Shown here piece after piece: positions 1 through 12,600 of a DNA stretch of 64,000 nucleotides; within the stretch, counting starts at the first letter, position 1, and every line of letters starts with the position of its first letter. Both the position numbers and the translations under genes were made by a program. The DNA lies in assembly GCF_963678635.1 (NCBI RefSeq), contig NC_087071.1:44691095-44755094 (forward strand), written 5' to 3'. The notes beneath the pieces are model-generated. The model made no database searches and had not been told where the DNA came from. It saw only the letters and a list, made by a program, of their open reading frames with translations. Origin of the DNA: Symsagittifera roscoffensis (taxonomy: Eukaryota > Xenacoelomorpha > Acoela > Convolutidae).

Positions 1-89
1 TAAAAAGATAAACGCACGCGAAATGGAAAATTTTGGTTTATGTAATTATTTCATTTTTGTTGTAGTTTCGGTGATTGTTTTCCACTCAC

Positions 90-3000
90 CCCTAGATTGA
101 ACACTTCGAAGCCAGACTCTTCTTCCGAGGAGTCACTGAATGCCCCCCTCTTGGCGAGACCCACCAGCTTAGTAGTATCCTCTTCACAAACTGGGGGCTC
201 TGAAACAGACATACAAAATAAACAAAAATGGATCTCTTTAACTATACCCCACTCCCCCTCAGGTACCTAGTAACGAATGTCCCCCCTTATAAATGACTAA
301 TTTAACGGTTAACCATAGAAAAAATTCTGTATCTAGCAAAGAATCTTCCTCCTTTTGCAGAAAAAGATGTTAAAAATCCACAAAAACAATGAATAGGCCA
401 TTTGAAATTAAATTAAAAATAAAATCACGATGTTCGAAAACATTGTTTTGATTGAAAATGACCAAATATTGGAGGCATTATTGGAGGTTGTACTAAAAAT
501 CAACCTCTATCGGTAACGATTTAACTACCTCACATTAGCTCTCGAGAGTATATTTGAGTAAATTTACCATTTAGACGAAAAAACATATATTAATCATTAC
601 AGCAAATCTACTCTCTTATTTTGTCTCAAACAAAACGTAATAATGGAGGAAGTCTCACTTTTGCAGATGTATGGAGTGATTCTGATGTCCAGACCCTTGG
701 TGGATTCCAGTTCCTCTGGGGGATCCACACTGACCAAGACAACTTCGATCACTGCCACTTCAACAACCGCCACAAACTCAACCAGGAAAGTCTCTCCTAC
801 TGTCAGTTCCTAAAAATAAACAAAAACAAACATGCTTAATTGCATTCACTTAAGCTAAGATCTAGTGGCTACTGCATCCGCCTGTCAACCAAGAGGTTTG
901 TATTTCGAGGCCCATCATGAATTCTTGAATCTTTTCAGCTTACAGAAAATATACGAAAGAAAAAGATCAAGCGCTTCATCTGAGGTCAACAAAAGTTTCC
1001 GTTATTCTTTATCCAAACACATCGTGTCTTGGTACTACCCATTAGCACATATAATCTCAATCATTTTTTGTCGATTGAAGTGCAAAATATGTCATTTCTT
1101 TAACCGTAGTGGGTAAAAGGGGGGATCCGCTGCTTGTGTCGATTTTTGGGTTGATTTGGGACCGTGATTTTAGGAGTGATTTAAATATATATAAAGATGT
1201 ATATATAAATAACTAGGTGGCACTTCGAAATCGGGGATGCTTCTATAAAAACATGTCTCATTTTTACTGTTATTTTAATTTTGTCTCCACTATAAAAGCA
1301 AGACTGACCAAAGTGTCGATGTCTCTTCCGGTTGTGGTAGGCGAGACTGGGTTTCCATCTTTGTCTGTCAACTCCACTTTCACTGTGAATGTCTTGTCAG
1401 ATGATCCTCCAGTCAGAATCTCAAGTCCAGCTAGGTCCAAGTTGTCATCCTGGCGAACAAAAAAATCATCACGTGAAATCAAGCGTTCAATATAATTCAA
1501 AAAATCTTTCCTTGGTCTATATCTAAAGATTATAAGTATGCCGTATACAATTTCAGTTCAAAAGCTACCCCGTTTTGTCTTTTCAAATTCTTTTTCAATG
1601 TCAAATCACATATTTTAGACTTTCATTTAATATGTGAAAATTACCAAAAACATCTTATAAATATTTATGAAAATAAATAGCCTTACCAAAAACAGGTACT
1701 CTGTGCTTTCGGTCAGAATGTCTGTCTCAACAATGCTCTCCTCGTTGCCCAGACTGTCCTCTGGCTCTGGCTCTCCGTGCTCACACGTTGCGGGGGGAGG
1801 GGTTGAAGAAGTTGTCGAACCACTGGTGGGGGCTGCAATTACAGATGCAGTTTATAACTTTAGATACAGTTTAGATTCACAAATTATTTGGAAGTACGAC
1901 ACATTGTAATTGTGGCATATAAAACAACCAATAGACCGATGGAAAAGTATCAATGAACGCAAGGAAACCAAACAAAATTACGGAGATATTTTTTATTTAG
2001 AAAAGTTCAACTGTCGAACTTCAAAATCAAAAATTGATGGCCTTAGAGCTCTCATTGGAACTCTTTTACACAGAGGCGAAGTTACACTTCGCAAACACAA
2101 GCAAAAATATGACCGATAACGCTAGCGGGAAAAACTGAATGAGTAAAACTTTGAGACTACAAAATTTCTTAAGTGACGCACGCCAATAAAGAGTCTAAAT
2201 AATTGCTAAGAGACGCAGGCCAATTATGACGCATTAGCAGTTCCAGTCAATTTGAAAAAAAAAGAAATTGACCACGTAACATGCCTCAATTTATAGAGCG
2301 GACGCATTTCAGCTACTATACGAAAAAGTTCCTTAAAAAGATCCGACCCTGCCCAGGTTTGTACCCTCTTATTTTGTTGGGGGTATCCTTCCCTAGCTCT
2401 ACTCTAGAGATCCATGATACCTTGAAGCTAAAATGTTATTTGTAATATAATAGCCTGTGTTCATATCCTTCGCATTGGCTGTACTTAACAGCTGGTTTTT
2501 GATCAAATTGAACACTTTCAAAATGAGCTTATTTTGTCTCAACAATATTTGCGCCTCAACAATATTTGCGACTTAGGTTGGAAAAAAAGAGTTCATACTA
2601 TAACACAAGCTTTGCTTGTGTAAATCATATCAACCCAGTTTGAGAAAACTGGATTATTCGGTGAAGTTTTTATTCCAGAAATTAAAATTCAGTTTTGAGA
2701 TTAGAAGTCGTTTCCCTTTTTTGTGTCATTTCCATTTTCTTAACTGAAGAACGTATTTTGTTTTCCTTTTAGCAAATGATTGTCAACTGAGTTTCACAAC
2801 AAATCAAAATTCAAATTGCAAAAGATCAAATTTGGAATGAACATAATTTAAAACTTATTCCTGAAAAACAAGCTAAAAATCAATTCGTATAGTTATTTAA
2901 GCAAATTTTACCCTTTCAACTACTTAAAACTAATATATATATTTTTTAAATTAAGTTGTAATATATTATGGATTTAATACATATTTCATACATAATGTTT

Positions 3001-6000
3001 CGAAAGTTTCTACAATGAATTCGAAAAAAATTCTTGACAATTGTGATAACATGACAGATCAAAAACCCAATAAACAAAAACAAACAAAACTGGTTGCTGC
3101 GCAATTACCACAGAAAGTCACCGACCATAGTAACAGAAAAAAAAAACAAGAGAAAAAAATCTTGTCGTTTTCCAAACCCTGTCGTTTTTTGTTCGTGGTG
3201 TGATATGAAACTTTGAACAAAAGCCTAGAACTTAGGCATTTTAGATATTAATGGAATATTCAGCTTATTTGACAGAAAAATCAATTGAAAAACAAAAAAG
3301 AAAACTAAAAAAAATGCAGAAAATATTTTTAAATTTGAAAAAAAACGTTACCCAAGAAAATGATTAAAATTAATTTTTGCACGACGTTAATCAAATATAT
3401 CGTCCTATTGTTAGACTGCTTACTCGCTCGAAATCCAAAAAAAATCAAACCGCTTTTTACCAGCACATTAAGAAAACTTTTTTGAATGTAATTTGAATCA
3501 CGTCTGAAACGGCTTCAATATAACATGATTTGATCCATTCCGATGTATTTGGGGTACCTGATTTTAAATGAAAAAAAGTAAATAAAAAATTGAAACACAC
3601 CCAAATACAAAGTTCCTCCACTCTCCGTGGTTGAAACAAAAATATCTTAAAACTCACTAGTAGTTGTTCCATATGCACAACCGATGACCTCAATGGACTC
3701 AACCAACACAACTTTTTCCTCAGTGTCATCTAGGAAGAGGATCACTTCGACCACATCGGTCAGTTCGTCGATGGGGAAATAGTCGGACAAGTCGATGATT
3801 GCAGTGTCATTAGAAGTAGCACTTTCGAACAGCTCCGTGTTCAGCTGAAATGACCAAGTTCAACCTAACGTTTTAATTATCTCTTTTTTGTTCAAATACT
3901 TTTCATATCCATGCAATTCTAATAGAGGAAGCACTTTCTAACTGGAAAAAAAAATAGAGTTATAAGGACAACTTTTCAAATAGGCAGATACGAGACCACT
4001 TTTGTTATGCTATTATGAATTATCTCGTCTGTCGATGTTGGATGTGTAATTTAAAAAAAATGGATTAAGAAGTTGTTCTAAGTTTCCTTATCATTTCTAG
4101 ATTACCCACTTTACACAGATTTTTCCAAGTTTCATTATAAGTTGAAGGATTAAGAAAAATAAATCGGAAAAAGGATTCAGTGAGTTCAAAAAAAGTTCGA
4201 AACAAAAATAAAAAAACTTCAAAACATGAAATTTTATATTAGTCTCAATGGCTTCAAGTAATTCATTGGAAAACCGAATAAATGAGTTGCTGCAGCTTAC
4301 GTTGGATCTCTTTAACTATATAACTATATTCCCCCTCGGGTACCTAGTAACGAATATCCCCCATAAATAAATAAATCAACGGTTAAGCATATGAGAATTT
4401 TAAATTTAGTAACGAATATCCCCCTTTTGCAAGAGAGAGCCCCCCTTTCAAATTATCCCTTACGTCGAGTGAGTCGAAGTCCTCTGGGAGTGCCTCGAGA
4501 CCATCCTCGGTCACTTCGAAGAAATCCTCGCCAGATGTCTTCACCACAACAGAGAACTTCACAGTGTCATTTGTCTGGATCAGCAGCTGCGCCAACTCAG
4601 TCTAGAATATGCACAGGTGTTACTTTAATCTTTCAACTCTAATAACCTTTAAGAAATTTCTATTGCAGAAAAAAATGCGTGAAGCTATTCATCAAGAGTC
4701 AATAAAAGTTAAAATCATGATAACATTTTTTGTTTATAACTTGATGTTACGCTAATGGAGTAATGAGTAAAAAGCGTCTAAGTTCAAAGTTTTGGCTTTG
4801 TTTTCTTCAAAAAAAAACAGTTAAAATCAATAGTATCATTTTTCTTCAAAAAATAATATTTTACATTACTCATTAATACTGTTATTGAATTAATATAATC
4901 TTTTTCTTCATAAAATAATATTTTACATTAGTCATTAATACTATTATTGAATCCACTTACGGGATCTTCCAACTTGATAGCGACACTTTCAGCCACACTC
5001 AAATCTACTCCGAAAGCATCCACCACTTTGTCCTCACTACCATCGTCACTGTTGGAAACTCCGACAGAAGAGGGCTCGGATCCGTCTGTGAAGGAGACAG
5101 AGGTGTCTGCAAGTGTCATTGGGGTCAGGTTGCCCTCGGCACATGGGGCTACTGTTGTTGGGGTGGTGGCAGCTGTGGTTGTTGTAGGCACTGAAACAGA
5201 AATCATTTATCAAAAAATTAGACAGAACAGGTAGGAAATAAACAATTTTTTTTAAATTTGAAAGTAGATACACAAAATTCAAAATATTGCTATCACACAT
5301 TTTTGGAAAAATTAACAAGTTTTTTTGAAAATTGAGATCCATGTTATGTCTTCACCAAGCCTTTCCAATACGTTCACTAGGTCAATACAAAAAAGAGCGA
5401 GCCCATAATAAACAATGAGATAGGGACCCTATTTTAAACTGACCCTTTGAGCATCCACTGACTACAATTGTGGCAGCTTCCTCCTCACTGTCATCAGAAG
5501 CTGACAGAAGCATGGGAACTTTGACAGTGATGAGCAACTCAGTGGTCTCTAGTGGAGGTCCAATGTCAGAGTAGATGAAGGGCTTGTCGGAGGTGAACTC
5601 CTAAAAAGAAAAAAAACAGATCAAACTTACAAAATTAAAGGGGTCAATTCCTGAAGAGGGTAAAAATTGAGATGAGTTATATAGCAAACTCTCCAAAATC
5701 AGGTATTTTACATACTCAAAAATTTATAATACAAGTGCAAAGAGTAAGGAGAGGATAGACAAAATGCACATTTACTTTCGTACAGACAAAATTTTACGCA
5801 GCATTAATTTAAAAAACTATTATGCCATTAAAAAAATTTTTATACAACTATTGACTTGTTTTTTATTGATGAACTACATATTTTTTTCGAAAAACTTCAA
5901 CAAAGACCAGAATATACAATTCGCAATTTTTAAGAGAAAGTGTTTAAGAGTGTCAGGATAACCGATAACCTTATACTGATGAGGTATCTCGAAACTTACA

Positions 6001-6618
6001 GTAGCATTTGCAGGACTGGGTGTGAACGTGATCTGCTGGTCAGGTGATGTTGGGTCGATCTGGATGTAGAAGAATCCGAATCCGAGCTCTTCCTCTGCCA
6101 CTCCCACTGTGAATCGGAGGAGTCCCACTTTGGAGTCCAGGGTAACCTCGTCCACTTGTGTCAGTTCACCCTCAACTTCCTGAATTAGACAGAGTTTTTC
6201 CAGTTTTTAAAACTTCTTGAATATTAAGCTCAAAAGGAGCAATACCACGGTTTTTGGAGTTAGGAAAATTTTGAGGCTTCTGAATTTTATGCGCGTTTTT
6301 TAGTTAGATTCATGGAAGCACTGAAGCATATTTACATTTTCATAATTCAAACATTCCGATTTGATAACGCTTGCCAATCTCAGGCGTAATCATTTGTAAT
6401 CATTTCTCAATTAGGAAAAAGATATTTAATTTGAAATTAAATGTACTTTATCGTATTTTACTCTAATGTTTTCTGTATTATTTTGTATTACCTGTGGCAG
6501 TACGAGAGAGTATTGGACTGTTTCTATTCCTTCGTCAGCTGCATCTACCAAGTCAGAAATAGCGACCACGTCTGTTCCCTCGTCGAACACAAACTCCTCC
6601 AGATCCTCCTTCTCACAC
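90..6618 (-). CDS. Exons 38-47: tandem cysteine-bounded modules of unknown family
   Basis: Exons are 6492-6618, 6000-6179, 5444-5600, 4961-5190, 4464-4601, 3658-3845, 1687-1832, 1309-1449, 659-809 and 90-199. They fall into a repeating set of three exons. The first exon of a set opens with a cysteine and an acidic stretch ([36 protein letters not shown]); the second and third are beta-strand-like, with valine-alternating runs such as [18 protein letters not shown] and [10 protein letters not shown], and the third ends near another cysteine (SGCSK, IGCAY, YICKK). Thr/Pro/Ser linkers separate units. Three complete units and the start of a fourth are present. I do not recognise the fold; an immunoglobulin-like or other beta sandwich is a guess. 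In vertebrate SCO-spondin other domains follow the LDLa repeats. Confidence 0.7.
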
Positions 6619-9600
6619 CTGGTGAACATTCAAAATACTTAAAAAGAATTGCTGGTGAGCAGTCACTCCATCATCAACACCTACCCCCACCTGTATCACA
6701 TAATTTTCTAACATGGCTCGAACTTCAAAAAAAGCGGAAAAAGAACAAATTTTTCTCACTGTTTTATTCGAGAAAGATCATGAATCCCCCCGCCCACAAA
6801 AAATCCGAAAGGTCCCGTCAGCGCCAAAGGTACCCATTTGATACTTTTTACACACTTAGGAACTCGAAAATCATTTTGGTCTCTATTTTAGAGTGGAATC
6901 AATCTCAAAAATTTTCAATATTTGATTTTTAAAAATCCATGATGTACAAGTTTTCAGGTGTTTTAAATTTACTTCATAGCAAACCTTTGTCCCAAAAATC
7001 TGTGATATAAATCACAGCTTCAATTCAATGGAAATAGCCAAATTTCATATATTTGAAGCTAGTTGGGCAAATGGTACAACTTCCAATTAATTATCAGACT
7101 GTGTGTACCTGTGCTTGATTTGGGCGGGTGTGGTGACGCATCCCTCTTCGTCGCTGCCGTCGAAACAGTCCATCCACCCATCACACACTTTCTCGTCCGG
7201 CACACAGTGGTTGGTGTCGTTACACTTGAATTTGTTCACTTCACATTTGAAACAGTTGCTGAAAGCGAAAAAAGAATCGAATGAATGGAAAATGGCTTTC
7301 GTTATAATTGAAACTGTCAGGTTCAAGTTAGAACCAGCAGCTGAGCCAAAACTCTAATCCTTTTAAAAATAATTTTGGAATTTCTCGCTTTGATTACAAT
7401 TAGTTTAAAAAAACTCCTATTTGAATTATGAAATTCTTCTTTACTTTTGATTTGATAAACATCTCACTATTCCCGTCTCGAAGCATAATTTTTCGCTGAT
7501 TTGCCTTTTTATAGAAATTATCAGAAGTGAATAGTCTTCTTAATATTATTAGATGAACAATCTCAACTTTTTATTGGAGTCAATGTCGAGACAATCCACA
7601 AAACAACTTATTTTTGATAAACGGCCACAATTCTACTTGTTCCAAATGTTTCAACTATAATAAAAATTATGGAACAAATAAACTTACTATTCGTCGGAGC
7701 AGTCGAGACAGTCGCATGTCTTGTCACACACGTCTAGAGTGAGGTTGTAGCAGATGCACTCTGGCATCCCATTCACAGTTATGTCTCCCTGGGGACATAG
7801 GGCCATACCTTCGTCTGAGTCACAGTTGCAGCCACAGTCCTGCTCGTCCGACAGATCATCGCAGTCTGGGATTCCATCACAGATACTAGAAACGAGATAA
7901 ATTAAGTTTGTTAGGAAAGGATCGTTAATTTCATATTAATTGCGATTTGCAGAAAAATTAGTCATCACAGTCGGGACTTTTATCGCACACACTGTAAACG
8001 ACTAGGTGCATCTTAATATATATTTTTAAAAAAATCAGTTTGCGTGAGTTAGTTAAGCGCAGCGAATGTCTGTTAAAAAACAGCATTAATTCAGCTACGT
8101 TATTAGAAGCCCTTTTCATTAAAAAACATCGAAAAACATTGAAAAAACATGTTCAATTTGAAAAAATGAGTCACACTTTTTTCGAAAAAAAACTTGAAAG
8201 ATTTTCTTAAAATAAAAAACAAGAAAAAACCTTCACTTTATTATTTTCAACTAGACTTTTATGCGATTTAAAATGATAAATAAACAACCGCTATCAAAAT
8301 TCTATGATGAAAACTAGAGGGATTCAACGAATGGTGCTGTTACCTGTCTTCGTCGTAACAAGTGGAGTTGAGATCGCAATGGTAGTCACCTTGACACACT
8401 GGCTCCACAAAAGCTGAAATACATGACAACTTTGTCAAAAACTGCAGTAAAATATTTACGCAAAAGAAAGGAAAACTCATGGAGTATCAACAAAAAGTTT
8501 TTATCAATTTTTTGTCGAAAAAAAATTATTTGCTACCCATGCAGTTTTTCTGATAAAATTGTACCGTTTTTTCTTCTACAAAAAATGATATAACCTTAAT
8601 AATCAATCTTATTTGTGCGGTGAAACACAAAGCTACTTCGTAATCATATGCCTGAAAATTGCCTCAATAATGAATAATGAATGCATGGGACCTACCGCTT
8701 CATAATAACAAAAAATAAACATTTTAAAACTCAATTTTAATTCAGTATATTTTCGAAATCATCTAAGCTGAAATAACAAAACTACAAAAAATGAAACTCA
8801 CTGCAGTTCCACTCGTCGCAACATCCGGGAGGGTAGTCGCAGATGCCGTCGCACTTGGTCTTCCCAGGGGCACAGATCTCGAAGTCCCATCCCTTGCACA
8901 GGAACTGAGGGGCTTCACACTCGATCTGACAGCCGGGAACCATAGTCTTCGTTAAGCTGCCATTCGTGCACTCACTGCAGAAAAATAACACAACTTAAGA
9001 ATGTTTCATGATTTAAAAAAGCATAAAAGCAGTCGAAAACAACATCTTGCGGGAAGCAGTTCGTCCGACCTTAAGAGAAGGTCGAAAGAGTATTCGATAA
9101 TTTCCCGAAAATCAGTTTTTTTGTAAATCCTAGATCCATTTTATAAGGACGGACAACTGTTTTCAAATGGGTATGTTTTAAAAGAGTAAAATTCCTGAAA
9201 AAGATACAATTTCTTATTTCAAACGTTTAGAGAAATTCAGAATCACAACACTTCTATTCTAAAACAAAGCCAACAGACAGTTGGAAAAGAGTCATGAACG
9301 CAAGGAAGCATATTGACATATTTGTCGAAAAAATCTCAACTTTCGAATTTTCAAGAGAAAATAGATGCCCTTTAAGCTCTTTGAAATTGGAAGCACTATT
9401 TCTGATTGACATTTTTTTTGTTAAAATCAAGTCAATTTGAGAAAACTGGATCCATAGAAAAAACTTTTATTGCGAAAATTAAATTCCTCTATCGAAACGA
9501 GAAGTCGATCAGTTTTTTCGTGACCTTTACACTTTTTTGTACTATAGTGGAGTTTGCCTTCCTTTTAACAAAGGAAAGGAAGTGAACTTAAAATTAAATC

Positions 9601-12600
9601 AAAAAAATCAAACCGCCAAAAAGTAAATTTGAGCCTGAACAAAAACTTTTCCTGAAAAAAAGAAAAAAAGAAAAAAATATCACCGAGACCTATATAAAAG
9701 TTTTCAAGTAGTTAATGACTCTGTATAACTCCTATTGATAACAGCTTTTGTGATTCAGAAAAAGATATCGGGTCGTATCATTGATTTTTTCTGAATTTAT
9801 ATTTCGCAAGAGGCAAATTAAAAATGAGTTTTTTTAAACGTATGAACTATTTTTAAGCAACTTTATGTTGTAATTTTACGAGGGGAGTGGGAAACTGGAA
9901 AGGAATTGTAGCTTCATGAGACTAACTATTCCATGCAGTTGTGTAGGAACTTGTGTCCAAACGGGACGAAGTTGTCCACATCGTAGTCGGACATCTTCTC
10001 GTAACACGAGCACTCCGATGGGGGTTTACACTCGTGGTCGTCTGAAGAACAGAGGGAAAAATTAGATTATTCAACGACGACCGAGTTCGCTGAAAACCTA
10101 TTAAGGCCAAACAATCTATTCAAATTTGAAATTGTTATATAAAAATACATTTTCTCTTAAAAACCAATACTAACCAAAATTGTTAAATTAAATATGATAA
10201 TGCTGACAATAATGATAATGATGATTTCTAGCTCATTACGAATTTAAAATTTTGCCGAATAAATGTACAATATACGAAAAAAAAAACATTTTCTTTCTTT
10301 TAAATATTTCAACTCGTTATAAAATTGAGTCTTACTTTCGCCGTACACGTTTTAAATCTACTTACATGGATCTTCATTATATGCTTAATGATCTTCATAG
10401 CATGAGACAATGAGTTTTTAATGGTAGAAGTTCAGTTGATTATAAACAGTTATAACTTATATAAATGAGTCTTACCTTCGTCGTATAGAAATCCCACTTC
10501 GCATGCGCACATTTCACTGCACTGGTCAGAGGTGCCTGGAGGTGGAACGGGGTTCGGGTCACGACAGGTCGGCCTCACCGATGGGCCACACACTGTGTAT
10601 GTCTCGGGCGCCTTGCACATGATGGCTGAAAGAAAACGCTCAAATTACATAAACAATCAGATTAGCTTGATTTGAGTTTTATTGGACATGGTAATATCTG
10701 ATACTTATTATGAAAGACATTCTACTAATTCGCTATTCTAAAAAAAAGATTTTGTTTTATTTTGGTAAACATTTTTATCATCTGAAGTACACGAAAAAGT
10801 TTCAAACGATGGAAACAATTTTTCTCAACGTGTTTTGCATCCAAATTGTTCATTCAAAACTTACCTTGTTGATTTCAAGACACAAACACTTTTCTTTTCC
10901 AAACGGAAAAAAACTCAAGTCAAAGGTTATTATTTTTCCAATCAAAACAAAATATATACTGAATCACTGCAATTTTGCATATTTATCCAATAAAACTTAA
11001 CTTTTTACTTAAAAAAAAGAAAACTCACGACAGTGGTTGTTGTCCCTCCAGTCAAATGGCTGCTTGGGTTTGAGTAGTTTCTCACACGTGTCAATCATGT
11101 GTTCGAATTGAGTACATTTGCACTCACAGTCACCACCAGTGTCGCAGTTTGTCGTGTCAGTCATACAGGGTTCAAGGAACTTGTCAATGACCTGAACGAA
11201 AAATTCACAGATCAAATTTACATCATTTTTAGCTACCGGTCCTAATCAATGACGGACGATCCTTAGGGAGGAGGGGTTTCGTCCATTTTGCACTAGCCAT
11301 CCCATCTTAAGGAGGCAAATGACACTGGGACCCCTCATACCGTGATTGAAGTGGGATTCGAACACACGACCCCCTTGTTGAGAGACGCACGCCTTACTCC
11401 CACTCGGCCATGGCTCATGGCTGCTCTAATTAAACATCCTCTACCCAGCATTTGAAATTTGCATTGAGATGGCCAATCGCTGCGCGAAAAAAGCTCAATT
11501 CTGATTGGCTAAAAACTGCAACTCAGAACCACGTTTGCATCCTACCCCCCAAGCAGATTGGTGGTGTGAGGAAAATTTTAATTTGGTCCAAATACACTTA
11601 ATTTTCCGGCTAAGCCAAAATCTCGGAGCCCTGTAATTTTTTTTGCAAATGCTTCAAAAAAATATACATGATAGGCATTTGAGCATTCGGCAAAACATGG
11701 CATTCTTGCTTGCAGTACCAAAAATCAAGATCTTGAAAAAAAATAGAGTTAAACGCAAAAAAAGTACCTCTTGAGCTGTCATGGCTGCTCTGCAATCCTT
11801 GAGGACGTCTCCGTAGACGAAGTCATTACACACTTTCTCCGACCACGATTGTCGCTCGGGGTGCTTCTGAAACACATCAAATAGTTCAGTATAAAGAAAA
11901 AATAATAATTGAAGTTACAGAAACTAAATTAAACTACAAGAAAAAATACGCTGCCGTCTTATGTTGGCATTTTATCCGAACATTTTTTGCCAGATTAATT
12001 AGAAATTTTGAAAAAAAACGAACAATTTAATTATATGTTTTCAATCAATTTGTTTAATTGGTTACTAAAAATTTTGCGATACCCAAAAATTGATTCTTGG
12101 GTTAATGAAATAAAAAATTTTATCTTGATTTCGATAGAACGGGTAAATGTTTTCCCGGACTATTGATAAACCTTGATCTCCATTAATTGATCTTGAATGC
12201 TTCACTTAGAAGAAAATTGGACTCACGCTGGTTCCATCGTCTTCTACGGCTTCTTCGGGACTGCATCCTTCCAGGGCCCAAGAGCCAGCAAAGAGAGCCA
12301 CATCAGTGTCCAGACTACCATCAGACTTGGTGTAGTCGTCCACCTGAAAGTGCGAATGAAATGATTTCACATGATTGCCAAGAGAAAAAGTGAATACATT
12401 TTATTTATATTTAAGAAGGGAAAAGAAGGAATTCATTTAAGTAAAACAAGAAGTGAAAAAAAATGGATGAAAAACATCATCAAAAATCATCATTTTAGTT
12501 CATCCCTCATATTGTTCCATGTTCAGGGTCATCCAATTTAGAAATCAGCTAACCAATTAAAAGCTTCTGATTGATCAACAAAACTTTCGCGCATTCAGTT

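Noticed and set aside
621-839. Small + strand ORF of 72 codons
   Set aside because: It is antisense to exon 46, whose minus frame fits the phase of its neighbours and the module pattern.
11340-11420. Possible functional tRNA gene on the minus strand
   Set aside because: Box A and box B are good, but there is no matching acceptor stem and the sequence continues into a repeated SINE body.
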